DNA of 64,000 bases from Symbiodinium kawagutii (GCA_009767595.1 VSDK01015564.1:116889-180888), one strand, 5' to 3'; shown: positions 46,921-58,631, counted from the stretch's first letter. Numbers and translations are program-made. The notes: a model not told the origin generated them from the letters alone.

Positions 46921-47095
46921 ACCATGGCATGGGCCACCCCGCGCACTGGCAATTTCTGGCTCCTCGCGTGCCCAAACGGTGCTGACAAAGTTCTCCAGAA
47001 CGCACCAAATCCTGACACCAAGCAGCTGGATGCAGCTGATATCTGCGATGCTGTTGCTTGGCACCCGGACCCTACGGAAGGCATCAACCATGTGG
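46921..47095. CDS. possible exon, strand uncertain, unknown product
   Basis: GC-rich island, open on both strands. The plus frame reads TGNFWLLACPNGADKVLQNA and ..DICDAVAWHPDPTEG. The minus frame reads ..FRRVRVPSNSIADISCIQ... Neither has a recognised domain. It sits at the edge of a family C element. Confidence 0.25.
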
Positions 47096-47150
47096 TTTGG
47101 AAGCAGCTGTTGTCAACTATAAGTTGGTTTACAAGTAACTTAACTGGGGT

Positions 47151-47785
47151 TACACTCTGGTGAACTAACGTTGCAGCCCAGAAGCCACGTAACCAAAGTG
47201 GATTGCTATGTTTTTTAGACCTTTTAAATTTCTATCTTCATTGGGAAAAGTGCATGTAACCGTGTGAATGGTTGCCATGTTAGGCAGCTGCTCTCTGTGT
47301 TCTTTGAAGCAGCAAAACACCAGTGGGTTGCCATGTTTGTTCACTTCTCTGAGTGCTTTGGTTTTGGCACATATGCGCGCACATTTGTGCGCGACCAGGG
47401 GTTCCCCGGGGAAGTCAGGTAACCGTGGGGTGCACCAGCCCCCCAAACACAAGATAGCAATTGGACGGCGCGCGACCAGGGGTTCCCCGGGGAAGTGAGG
47501 TAACCGTGGGTTGCACCAGCCCCCCAAACCAAAAGTAGCAATTGGACGGCGCGCGACCAGGGGTTCCCAGGGGAGGTGAGGTAACTGTGGGGTGCACCAG
47601 CCCCCCAAACCAAAGATAGCAATTGGACGGGGCGCGACCAGAGGTTCCCTGGGGAATTGAGGTACAGTAACACGGTTACATGCACTTTTCCCAATGAAGA
47701 TCGAAATTTAAAAGGTCTAAAAAACATAGAAATGGGCTTGGGTTGGCTGGCAGGCTTGGCTGCAACGTTAGTTCACCAGAGTGTA
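47151..47785. mobile_element. foldback/Tc1-mariner-type MITE with internal minisatellite
   Basis: The body is 47153-47783 (631 bp), flanked by TA on both sides. The termini CACTCTGGTGAACTAACG are perfectly inverted at the far end. The inverted arms extend about 113 bp (47153-47265 and 47670-47783), with a diverged patch and then a near-perfect stretch of about 55 bp (GTTTTTTAGACC..TGCATGTAACCGTGT). No transposase is encoded. TA duplication suggests Tc1/mariner (inference). Confidence 0.75.
47389..47661. repeat. 81-bp tandem repeat, about 3.4 units, inside the foldback MITE
   Basis: Units start GCGCGACCAGGGGTTCCC at 47389, 47470, 47551 and 47632, exactly 81 bp apart and near-identical. Because 81 is divisible by 3, minus-strand frames stay open across it. 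These are not genes. Confidence 0.9.
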
Positions 47786-48030
47786 CTGATGGGGCGTGAT
47801 TGTTACAGACTAACTTGGAAACCATATACAGTGATTGGCACCAGCACTGGTACGTTCAATGCGATCGCCCAGTGACTTCATTGGCTCAATTCCACCTGTA
47901 GCCAAAGAGTGTTGCACGATTCTTGCATGATGTCCGTTGCACCGAGCACTCCAACCGAGGAGGAGGAGAGACGGGGAGGGCATAGCAGCTGAGCGTTAGG
48001 GGTACCCTATTGGACTATTGGCATTGAACT

Positions 48031-48384
48031 TACACTATCAGTAGCCTAACATGGCAATATCTCAAAGTTTTGATCGAGATACAGTAAATTGCATTCATAT
48101 TTCCACTGGAAGGCGTTATGAACCCACCGGCAGATGTTTATTTCCTGAACACCCACGGTTTTGACCAAGCACGCAAGGATATTGGCACAGTAGCATGCTT
48201 TCGAATAGCATGCTTAGGTAACCAGCTATATCCCACCTCCCACTCGGTTGCCATGTTAAGACTCATTTCTAGGTTTTGAAGCAAGATGCGGTCCAATAAA
48301 CATAGAAATGTTAAACAGCCGAGTTGCGACACGTTAATTTCCAATATAGTTGCTTTTCTTGCAACGTTAGTTCAGCAGAGAGTA
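48031..48384. mobile_element. diverged relative of the foldback MITE
   Basis: Bounded by TA (48031-48032 and 48383-48384). The right end, TTGCAACGTTAGTTCAGCAG, then AGAG, matches the 47153 terminus at about 21 of 23 bases. The left end (CACTATCAGTAGCCTAAC) is weak. It shares GTTGCCATGTTA.. and TTTTGAAGCAAGATG with the interior of the first element but lacks the 81-bp array. Confidence 0.5.
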
Positions 48385-49397
48385 ACTAGCAAGTTTTAAG
48401 GCAATTCAACCATCAGTTGTGTTTTGTTGGCCAGCAAATAAACTCATTTTGTTGGCATCCCTTTTCTATCATTCCGCCTCAAGTCATCCAACCATCATTG
48501 AGCATAAATTGACTGGTTGGAAAATCAGCATCATCAAATTATATGTTAATTAAACATTGAGTCAATCATTATCAACCATCTAAAAAGTGTCTTATAGTCA
48601 CTCATAGTCTGTCCGAAACCATTCTTGTCAACCAATACAAGTACGCCACATTGAATACTGTTACCAACATTAAACAATGATTCTTCACCACATGATCAAC
48701 TGTCAAAAACCATCACTAATAACCATTCTTCATTGATCAACTTATCATTAGCAACCCTTCATAGATAGAAATAATCATTGGCATCACTATTCCTTGCAGT
48801 TAGATCTTGTTTAAGAAACACATGATTGATTTACTATTGTTTACTTCTACAAGAATCTTTCACCAGTATTGATCCTTTGCATTGTCATGAATCATCATCT
48901 TCTTGGTGGTTTCAAACCCTAGGAACAGTGATTGATGAAAACCAAGCACAGCGAACCAGTCTTTGTTGAACATTTGTTGGTGATTCTCCCCTATCATGAA
49001 TCATCATAATCCTATCATTACAGTAACCACTATCAAGCATTCTAAAACTACCAACCAGTTTCAAACGGTGCTTGCAACCATCACATCTCCATTTTCAACG
49101 GCGTCGCCTATCAAAGGTCGTCACGTTGGAGTCCAGCAGTGCAACAGTTCCCTCACACCTGACACCGGGCGACCACCCCGTGGTTGAAGACATTCCGTGG
49201 CTGGCAAATCATTAAACATCAATTAACTGTCTTGAAAACCATTCAAACCATCCATTAACCATCCATTAACCATCAATCAATCATCATTAACCATCAATGG
49301 ACCATCAACGGTCCATCAATTCACCACCAATAAGCAAATACATTCCCTATCAATCCGTTGGTTCTTGACCACCAAACCTCCAATCACAACGGCGCGC

Positions 49398-49490
49398 CTG
49401 GGACTTAGGATGGCCTTTACGAAAGGCGTGGTACGCAAGTGACCCGACAGGCCCGACAAGTCGTGTTGGTTGTTGGCGAAGGTGCAAATC
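49398..49490 (-). CDS. possible exon, unknown product
   Basis: Follows CTGAG|GATT, with a possible GC donor. The frame reads TFANNQHDLSGLSGHLRTTP, then FVKAILSPR. It looks strongly protein-like. No family was assigned. Confidence 0.42.
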
Positions 49491-50351
49491 CTCAGAGCTT
49501 GGAGGGGCCATCGATGGTTGATCATGGTGGATGATGATGAGTCATCTAGTTGGTGAGTGTGGGGTTGGTTGACAATGGTTAATGAATGGTTGGTTGATGA
49601 TGATTAGGCATCTGGTCTTGCATGGTTGGTACCAGTATCTGGATGACTAGTGGATGACTAATGGACAACTAATTTGGATAAGGGTTGAGAACGGGTGGTA
49701 TATGCTAATTGAAGATCCTCAAAGAATCTGCTAGAAGGGAGCAGCAGCTAAGCATAGTGGTTGATGATGGTTCATGATGGCTATGAAGGGGTGGTATCAA
49801 GGATGGTTAATGGAATGTTGGAGGGAAGTATCAGCTAATGATCGCTGTTTGGTTCTGGTCAATGGATGGAAAATGCATCACTGGTGGGTGACTCATGATG
49901 GTCAATTAATGATTGGTTGATGGCGGTTGATTGGTGGTTCAGAATGGTAGTGGATTGGTGGTGAATACCGGTGCTTGATAATGAATTGTTTGATGATTGG
50001 TGAATGAACAATTAATCATGGTTAGTTTATGGTGAAATGGTGAATTAGGCGCTTCAAAATCCTTGATAAGGGATTCATGGTAATTGTTATTTTTCCTGGA
50101 TACCTCAATTTTGATACGGCGATAAACCAACAATTTTTGGGGGTATCTCAATTTTGAGATCAACATACCTCAACCAACCTACCAAAATTGCGATACCCCA
50201 AAAAAAAACAAACATACCAGGTTGGGTTATTTGTTGATACGTCAACATACCTACCAACCTTTGACCATTTGACGATCCCCAGGGTGACGCATGTGATTCT
50301 GTGGGCAGCTGGGCAACCCGCATTTGGGGGGGCAACGGCACCTGCATGGAG

Positions 50352-50435
50352 ATCACCCCGGCTGCCGATACTATTGGCCGATGCGAATAATAGCTAGTGT
50401 TCAACTATTATACTATTATTGGCAGCCGGGGTGAT
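50352..50435. repeat. inverted repeat with perfect 15-bp arms
   Basis: ATCACCCCGGCTGCC at 50352-50366 is inverted at 50421-50435. The arm is GC-rich in AT-rich surroundings. Confidence 0.8.
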
Positions 50436-50472
50436 ACTAATTAGTATCAATAATTAGTCATCATAATTGGCA

Positions 50473-50526
50473 GATACTATGCAAGTATTATTGTTCAACA
50501 TGATGTCATAATACTTGCATAGTATC
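50473..50526. repeat. perfect 18-bp inverted repeat, 18-nt loop
   Basis: GATACTATGCAAGTATTA at 50473-50490 is exactly inverted at 50509-50526. It lies 37 bp from the preceding inverted repeat, in an interval full of GATACTAAT/ATAGTATC words. Confidence 0.85.
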
Positions 50527-52360
50527 AATATCATAATAGCTTGCTACGTTCATAGTATCAATATGAACCTCAATATCACATATCAATAAAAACCAACCTT
50601 CAGTTCGATGGAGAATACTTGATAGTGCTTAATAGCTAATAACTATGATTCAGAACTTTCATATCCAGCTTTCACCCCAAATAATGCAAAGCACAACGAT
50701 GGGAAACTGGGGATGGTTTGTTGAACAGCTGGAGCTATCATTGAAAATCGGTGCCAACCATCAATATCCATGATGGATATTAATATTCATATATAAATCG
50801 TTGGTTCCAGGAACCAAATAATGGAAGCACTAGGGGCGAGTACCAGTAGAACACCCAGCTGGAGCCGCCTATGACTGCTGGTCATTAGTCCAAACTTGGA
50901 TTTGTAAAGTGCTTCACCAGGTAGATTCGGTTGCGTAAACACAGAGTCAAAAGAACTTGCGCAACACGCCTGGTCAGGTTTTGTGAAAAATCATCCCAGG
51001 CATCATTTTTCCCTTAGTCAAAAACGAAATTCCTCTGTTTACTTTGGATATGTATTAGTAACAAGAACAACCCTAGTAACCAATACCCCTTGTCCAAACA
51101 AATTCCTAGGGTATGTACTTTGCTGATTACCGCTAGGAACAAACATCGAATGGTTCACAACCATGAGACCGAAAGGACGGCGGAACACGTGGCAGCAAGT
51201 CCCACCCTAGCTACAGAAGCTTGATCTCTGGATAGCCCATGGCTCAGAATCATCATCTGCTAGCCACCAGCAAGTTGTCAACCATACCATTGTCAATAAC
51301 CTGATTGTCCATCAATAACATGATTGTCTCATAGCACGACATCGTGTTATTAACCATCATTAAATCCAGCGTTTGTTTACGTCATCAGTCCGTGTTGACA
51401 ATGGGCAAGGCCGCGATCAACCAGTAGTCAACATACTTGATCCACATTCAAACATATTCAAACATGTTTCAAACCACCAATCAGGTTACGCATCAGAAGC
51501 CATCAGAAATGACACTGTCCAAGTGTCCAGTATGGTGAGTCCTCAAGCTGTCTCTGTTGCGTGTGGAAGTCCAGCAGGGCAACTGTCTGGGAGAAGGGTG
51601 TCCCCCACCAGTGGCTCACGAACCATTTGGGCAACCTGGGCGAGTGGTCATCTGTTGGGACTAACTCATGGTTACGTGGTTGCTGGCAGTGTCATGGGAT
51701 CAACTCTTAAAACTATCATGGATATTTGAAGTCCAACGTTCAGCTTTCGTTTTTTTAATAGCTGTTGTTAGGTGCCAGGTCCAAAGTTTGTTGTGCTTCG
51801 AAAAAGGCTCTTCATCATGCATGGCATGCTTCAAGTGTTATGTCTATATCTTGACATGTAAATGTACACTTTTGCTCATGCTTAGATTGATCTACACTCG
51901 TAGCACCCGAACAAAGAACTGCTCAACAGTTCACCGACCCTCAACACGGGTTGGTGCTTCTGGGTCTGACGCATCCATTGCAATCATCCCCAGGTATGGG
52001 TGAACAAATATTTCAAGCCACCAACCAGATCGGTCCCCCAAAGAAATTGCTACCTTTCGGATGACCTGAAGGCAACAGAGCATTGGTAACAGCTTCCGAG
52101 TCGCGGCAGGGCATAGGACACATGGAATTGCTGGGATGAAGCATCCTCACTAAAAAGGTGTTTAGGGGTATATCATTCAGTTGATTCATCATCTACATAA
52201 TCATTCAATTGATTAATCATCTACTATGTTTAATACCATGCAGTTGATTAATCATTGGTGTTTACGGGTATAACAATGGTTGTTTAGGGGTATATCTACG
52301 GGAATAACCCAACCATTGTTGGGGTTCCCAAAACTGGCTTCAGAACCTCCCATCTCTGCC

Positions 52361-52439
52361 GATCAACTTCGAAGGTCGCACACCGAGGCACTGTGGGGCT
52401 GTGGCCACCAACTCGGCCCAGGAACACTTGAAGGGAAAC
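52361..52439 (-). CDS. possible exon, unknown product
   Basis: Follows GTCAG|GTTTCC, with a GC donor possible. One frame reads FPFKCSWAELVATAPQCLGV, then RPSKLIG. No family recognised. Confidence 0.38.
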
Positions 52440-52497
52440 CTGACAGAATGAGGGGCTGCTGAGTGGTGGAATCTCTGTGGGAGGCCACGCGTTTGAT

Positions 52498-52626
52498 ATG
52501 GCGAGCTGGGTCAAGCAGTTAACCAACCAACTACAGTAATGGGGGATAAGTTCACCCACAACTTATAGGGAAACCAATGGTTAATGATGGGGAACCAGGG
52601 GTACGGGGTTTTGACCCACAGCCATA
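52498..52626 (-). mobile_element. family B short TIR element, minus orientation
   Basis: TATGGCGAGCTGGGTCAAGC at one end, and GGGTTTTGACCCACAGCCATA at the other. Confidence 0.58.
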
Positions 52627-52870
52627 TCGATACCCCAAAGAATCCTAAGATCCATGGTGGTTTCCAACGGTTTCCATCGACTGTTCACACGCAAAATCGC
52701 CATCTGGATGTGTGCTGTACCTGCCTCTCTGTACTGTGACAGAGGCGGCTCATTAGTCAGCTATCAATGACCCAGCTATCATCACCACCGCAATGAAATG
52801 AAGAATAGCCATGTATCAATGAACAATTGGACGGTCAGAAATCATAACAAGCTAGCTATCATCAATGTCA

Positions 52871-52978
52871 AGTAAGGGTGTTTCTCAAAAGAGGGCTAGC
52901 TCCAAATCATCAGGTTCATTAATCATTTTCGGTAATAAATCGACGATTTTGGGGGTTCCCAATTTCCAGAACCCCGGC
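52871..52978. mobile_element. family C short TIR element
   Basis: Begins GTGTTTCTCAAAAGAGGGCT and ends GGGGGTTCCCAATTTCCAGAACCCC, a diverged copy. Confidence 0.45.
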
Positions 52979-53259
52979 TGTACTGGCTATCGTTCCTATT
53001 GTTCTTGGCTTTTACCCCTCAGAAACAACCATTTGGTAACCAGGAACCATAAACTAGCATTTGACAAAGCACCAAGTGGATGGCATCCTGCTTTCAGTCG
53101 CTTCACATGCCATTCAGCTAGGACCTCCACCATAAGGTAAGGATCGCACGCCCAGAAACGTGAGCGGTTTCACCAGGCCATCGTTGATGACCTGGGTTGA
53201 GGCGTGACGACTTCAGCGCCAACGAATGACTTTCCCATCTGTTGGTTGAATGAATATGA

Positions 53260-53275
53260 ATATATATATATATAT

Positions 53276-53331
<56 letters not shown>
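53260..53331. repeat. (TA)n-(GATA)n microsatellite
   Basis: TA units to about 53278, then about 13 perfect GATA units. Confidence 0.95.
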
Positions 53332-53332
<1 letters not shown>

Positions 53333-54460
53333 GTCACAATCGAACACCTGAATTTCGAAAACATAAGTACATGTCAAATAAAAAACATCATTTGATTTCA
53401 TGATGAAATTATAAACCGTATAACATCACTTAAAAAGTTGTCAATGTATCCAGTAATTTCTTGTAAATTACACAAACCACATGCAAAGAGAACACCATAT
53501 AGACTTCAATGACATATATTGTTTACAGTTCATGCATGAAAATAGATTGCGTAATACAACTATATACAGCATTTTTTCATTATGTCTTTTCTTTTTGAAA
53601 TATATTATTGAAATGATCACTGTGGGTGGAATGAATAGTAAAAAAATACGTTTTTAATGCAATAGGTTCTTTGATGATGCAGAATGGTATACGTCTATAT
53701 GCAGAATGGTATTTGATGATGCAGAATGTTGCAAATGCTTAATGTGATACATATGTATCTGTGTAAGTTTGATTTGGCTACTTGCAGCACATTGGTATCA
53801 ACTTCAATCATATTAGTGGAAGATCCATATCAATAAAGCACACTATTTGATGATAAAATGATAAATCCTCAGGTACTGAGCTGCTTACTTTGGGAGCGGT
53901 TACTATTGTGGGTCCGACATCAATAACCATCATTATCCACTAGCATTGGTACTTATTGGTTATCATATCCTACTATCAACCATGGTGAACCATCATTAAT
54001 GTTATGGCTATAAAATTAACATCAATTGTGTCCCTTTTGTGGATTGCACAGTTGTGGTACTTCCCAGCTTGAAGTTGGCCAGTGCTGCAATCCGGGCTAA
54101 GATGCTTAGTTTTACCCAGCAATAGGCGTGCAGTGTCCGAAACTCTGGGATTGATCATATTTAACCCTAGGTTATTGGAGGTTAGTTTCTTGGGATACAG
54201 CCATGGTGAATGGCCCTATAGGGTAGGCTATGACCCTTGTATGTAGCCATGGTTATTATGAAAACGGACGATAAATCATTATCACAATTGATATTGTCGC
54301 TTGAACATTGTGAAAATTGACAGGAAACAACTAATAGCAATGATATTTCATTCTTGGCTAAAGTGGCTAAGTAAATGCAATGATTTCCTACAAAAGACTT
54401 AATCAACCAACTGCTTCAATTCCCCCAAGTGCAGCTGGTCAACCCCCGAGCTACAGCCAC

Positions 54461-54614
54461 GTTGACGCTGAATGCAACCGTTGGCACGTAAAGATTCACA
54501 GCATCGCCTGTCACAGTCGCTCCATCACGATCGTGCAAATAGGATGCCTCGAGTTGCAGCAGCTCTTTCTCACCATCCAAAAACAAACCCCGGTGCTCGG
54601 AAGCCATCACTTCC
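54461..54614 (-). CDS. probable exon, unknown product
   Basis: About 154 bp after GCCAG|GGAAGTG, with a GT donor possible at 54460. The frame reads EVMASEHRGLFLDGEKELLQ, then LEASYLHDRDGATVTGD and ..VNLYVPTVAFSVN. It is clearly protein-like, with mixed charge and hydrophobic spacing. No family was assigned. The open frame continues on both sides, so the limits are tentative. Confidence 0.48.
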
Positions 54615-55479
54615 CTGGCAATTCCGGAAAAGAATCCCAACCCAATGTACGAGTTGTGCAAGCTGCATGTATGCGTCTGCTCTATGCTATGGACACTATA
54701 TACAACTTTGAATGTACACTTTATATCAGTTTGACAACTCTGAATGTACACAACAAAGTAATTTTGAAGTGATGCTCCACAGGACTCAAGATCTATTTTG
54801 GATGAGCAAGCACCTGTTGATATGTTGGTTGTGCTTGATTGAAGAACTGCCGTCACTTTGGAATTTGACCAGGTTCATTATCCCACGTATTCCCACATGG
54901 CATGCGCCCAAACATTGAAGGCCTGTCCTTCACCTCCCAAATTTCAAGAGAAACAACAAATTCGGCGTGTCAACCGACTTTCCAATCATAGTAATCATAG
55001 TGGGCTTAATGCACCCTCTCATTGAGCCACTGGCCGGACAGAGACATGTTCGATTTGCATGTACCGAAACATGGTGTGAAGCCGCCGAAATCCCCTCAGA
55101 CAGTTGGGGGAAGCCAAGGTTAGCAATCAAATGTGGTTCCCATTCGTCATCCAAGTTCAGTTCGCCATTACCGGTTGTTTCTCAGCAACCGAGTGGTAGA
55201 AGTCGAACTTCGAGTAGTTATACGGTAACCAGTCGGTTGCTCAAAGTTAGAACTATTGAAAATAAGAACTCTACAAAACGAGTAGTCATACAATACCCAT
55301 CATCCAAGCACTTGGTTAGAACCCTCCTGGTAGCTCCTTCGCTCCTCCATAAAGGCTCTTTAAATTTCTATTATATCAAAGGCTATATGCATACCCCTCG
55401 CCCTTTAGCTCCCTCCCGACCACCAGTCAGTATCATTCCCAAAATGCGAACAAAAGCGCCCAACAGCCATGATTACCCT

Positions 55480-55583
55480 CTGGTGATTCAACATGGCAAT
55501 GGAAAATCCACCAGTTAAATCGCTGATTTCCCAGGGTTTCCCTAGAAAAATGGTGATTTTCCATTGCCATGTTAATTTACCAG
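55480..55583. mobile_element. short TIR element with AACATGGCAATGGAAAATC arms
   Basis: Arms of about 28 bp, starting CTGGTGATTCAACATGGCAA and inverted at TTGCCATGTTAATTTACCAG. Related sequence (..GGAAAATCCACCA.., ..AAAATCACCATG..) lies near 8295-8360 and 25900-25925. Confidence 0.65.
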
Positions 55584-56191
55584 AAGGATCCAGAAGGTAT
55601 GGATAGGGAAACTCACCAGCAGCTGACCCAGGCCTCACTCACCTCCTGCACATAGCATGCCAATTCCTTCAGTTGCTCCTGGGATGAGCGCTACAACCAC
55701 GGTGGTTTCAACAGGAAACTCCACAGGCATCCATCAGAGATGATGATAGAAGGGATGGTCAGTTGATGGCAACTTGATGGTAAATGGATGGTTAATAAAG
55801 TTTAAGAAAAGTGATGATGAACAAATGCCAGATTCCGCGAGTTTTCCATGGCAAAAATACTATGGCCCGCGTTTCCGAGAATGCATGAACATGGGGGTTG
55901 GCAGTGCAAACGGACTGTGGCCAGCCATTTTCAAAAGAATAATTTGAGCAATAACCCACCTCGCCCATCAACATCCATATCCCCCCAATATCCAGCTGAC
56001 AATGAACACATTAAACAAAAAGTTGCTTGATGGGTCGATGGATAAACCCAGTTGCACCTGAGTTACGTCTCCAAATAATGCTTGCTATTGAGCGTACCAA
56101 GAATCTGAGCAAACGGTTTTACAACTCGAATTGGGCCCTTGTTGTCTTTTGGCTATCAACATGACAACGCACAATATATAAACTATATACT

Positions 56192-56287
56192 CTGCTTGGT
56201 GGTTGTAACCCCCGTGAAAAACATACGCCAACCAACCATTGGTCAATACAATACTGGGGAAAATAAGTCAATCTAACCACCAACCAG
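56192..56287 (+). mobile_element. family A short TIR element
   Basis: Starts CTGCTTGGTGGTTGTAACCCC and ends TCTAACCACCAACCAG. It contains GGGGAAAATAAG, as in other copies. Confidence 0.55.
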
Positions 56288-56701
56288 TAGTTGCTTAACC
56301 GCTATGGTTGGCTAGTATCCCTCAGTATTTACCCCTATCATCCTATACTTAAGCACTGCAATTCTATCATGAACCATTACAATCCTATCATTGATTCACC
56401 ACTACAATCCTATTCAGACTCACTATAATCCAATATTTCACCATGCTAATCCTATTATCAACTACTATAATCCCATTATTATCCACTATAATCCTATGAT
56501 TATTAACCACTATATTCCTATGACTATTAACCACTATCATCCTATCATTGACCATTATAACTGAATTTTCGACCATGTTTTGAACCACCAACCACTATTC
56601 GTGCGTACACCTTACATCAGCTAGATTGACCAACTGATTCAATATTGAAATATCCCATCATGCGCGCTGAGGCAATGCCTAGAAAAAAACAAACAAAACA
56701 G

Positions 56702-56900
56702 CTGTTGGTGGTTGAAGCACCCCTGTGAAAATATGTTATGGAAACCACCAACCATCCCACATATTGAGGAAATTGGCGTTTCTCAAAATAGGGGTACCCC
56801 GAAATCATACAATATTGGTCAATAATAGTCCTAAACCAACCATTTTGGGGTTTCCTATTTTGAACACCCTCCAATAAACATGTCTAAAACCACCAACTAG
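56702..56900 (+). mobile_element. family A element with a family C element nested inside
   Basis: The outer ends are CTGTTGGTGGTTGAAGCACC and TGTCTAAAACCACCAACTAG. Inside, at about 56772-56876, is GGCGTTTCTCAAAATAGGGG..TTTCCTATTTTGAACACCC, a family C copy. The nesting shows the order of insertion. Confidence 0.6.
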
Positions 56901-57173
56901 GTTGGTATGTTCATCGTGATCTTGACTGACAGTCTCATTCGAGAAACTGACGTGGATTTGAAAAAGTCCATCATGTGTGTGTGTGTGCGGTTTCCTGTGG
57001 ATGTAAATCTAATGTTCCAAAATTCGAACAAAAAATCACCTTTCACTGGTGAGGTCCATCTAAAAGTGCTGTTCCATCTTCCTGAATGTTTCTTCCACCT
57101 CATTCATCAAGGCTATTAACCATTTAGCATCAGCCACTAACCATTTATCATCATAGTTATTCCCACCATTTAC

Positions 57174-57285
57174 CTTGGTGGCTTTTAGATCCCTTGCTAA
57201 AAGTCTAACTTTTAGTTGCCATATGGTATATCAATCATATCCCAAAAAGCCTAAAAAGCTAAGGTAGTAGCTATAATCCACCCAG
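57174..57285 (+). mobile_element. family G short TIR element, second copy
   Basis: Begins CTTGGTGGCTTTTAGATCCC and ends AGCTATAATCCACCCAG. Shares AATCATATCCCAAAA and CTAAAAA with 42171-42284. Confidence 0.58.
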
Positions 57286-57370
57286 TTCCCATGGTCATTG
57301 ACCACCATCATTGACCAACCGTTTCTGAACCAATACAACCCTGTACCATGTTCCACCAGCCCTTTGCTGC

Positions 57371-57460
57371 TCGGCGACCAATGTCACTGCTCGCTCCGCA
57401 CAGTCAACGATGTCGCAACCACGCTGCTCGCAACGGATGGGAACACCCAACTTGCCACTC
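57371..57460 (-). CDS. probable exon, unknown product
   Basis: Follows CTCAG|GAGTGG, with a GC donor possible. The frame reads SGKLGVPIRCEQRGCDIVDC, then AERAVTLVAEQQ. No family assigned. Confidence 0.42.
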
Positions 57461-58168
57461 CTGAGCAGTAGCCATTCGCAAGTTGCAGGTGTATGACCAT
57501 AGATTACAGCCTATTAAAATTAATCAATCAGGTAGCTTGAAACCCCCTATAACCCATAAACCATGGTTAGTTTCAAGTTACGAACTGGGGATGCACAACC
57601 GAATAGGATAGCGAAATGCCACTTTATTGTGGCTATTCACCATGATATCTAAGGTTAGCAACATAACACCCAGGACTAGATAGCCATCAATGCTTTACGT
57701 TTTTGATATGGATGTAAGCGAGGTTTGATGGAGGTCAAACGCTGGCTGAATGGCTAAATGCTGGTCAATGAACGTTTAGGTAGTGGATTCCCCTCAGCAA
57801 TCCAACATCGACGGCTGGGAAATCATGAAATTTTCTACCAGAGATGCATGATTCTAGAGGGGGAAATGATTTAAGATGGCGACAGCAAGTACCCATTTAG
57901 GTGAACAACTACTCCTGGGGGCCGCTCCTGGCCTCGCTCCCCCAAGGACCAGAACGGGATACCCCTGGCGCCGTATCTCACTCCTAACCACCCGCCAGTT
58001 TTGAAGCAGTGAATATAATTTCTAAGTCATCGGGAAAGCGGCATAGAGGTCCAGTAGAACTCCCCGGATGGATGATGATAGGACCTGCATAGCAAACCAT
58101 AAACTTGCAAACAATGATTATCATTAAATACATTTGCATAATTTTCTTGCAAATCACAATCTTGCAAA

Positions 58169-58285
58169 TGGCTGTGGGTCAAAACCCCGTACCCCTGGTT
58201 CCCCTACTATCAACCATTGTTTTCCCTTATTATTGTTGGTGGAAATCCCCCATTAGTTGGTTGGTTAATATTGACCCATAGCCAT
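58169..58285 (+). mobile_element. family B short TIR element, clean copy
   Basis: 117 bp, starting TGGCTGTGGGTCAAAACCCC and ending ATTGACCCATAGCCAT. Confidence 0.68.
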
Positions 58286-58502
58286 ATTAAATCATATGAA
58301 TTAATCATGAAACAAAGTCATCATCACACCATGATCCGCAACAAGGACAACTTCACCATTGCTTCGACCCACCCGGACATGCGGTAAAAATCAGGAAATT
58401 TCAACATGGACGCACACCCGCACCCATGGTGACCAGCGCAAATAAGCCGAAATTGATGGCAAATTTCGAAGGAACTTATATTCGAGGAAATAACATGAAT
58501 CT

Positions 58503-58631
58503 CTAATCAACAAGTCCAAGTGTCCAAGGAATTCCCTCCACATCGCGATAGAACTTCTCCACCGGTTTGGCCGTCAACTGCTTCTCCCGCAGGTTGCGCG
58601 CAGCATCCACTCCGCTGCCGGCTGGGGCGGC
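58503..58631 (-). CDS. probable terminal exon, unknown product
   Basis: 129 bp, starting directly after GTAG|GCC and ending at a TAG, exactly 43 codons. It reads AAPAGSGVDAARNLREKQLT, then AKPVEKFYRDVEG and ..TLGLVD. It is charged and soluble-looking. Upstream exons would lie to the right on the minus strand, perhaps 62719-62827. No family assigned. Confidence 0.5.
   Translation of the reverse strand, partial: AAPAGSGVDAARNLREKQLTAKPVEKFYRDVEGIPWTLGLVD

Noticed and set aside
47389-47661. CRISPR array
   Set aside because: The 81-bp units are contiguous near-identical repeats without unique spacers, in a eukaryotic MITE.
47165-47727. Minus-strand ORFs of 128-147 codons
   Set aside because: They arise from the 81-bp tandem array, whose length is a multiple of three, inside a MITE.
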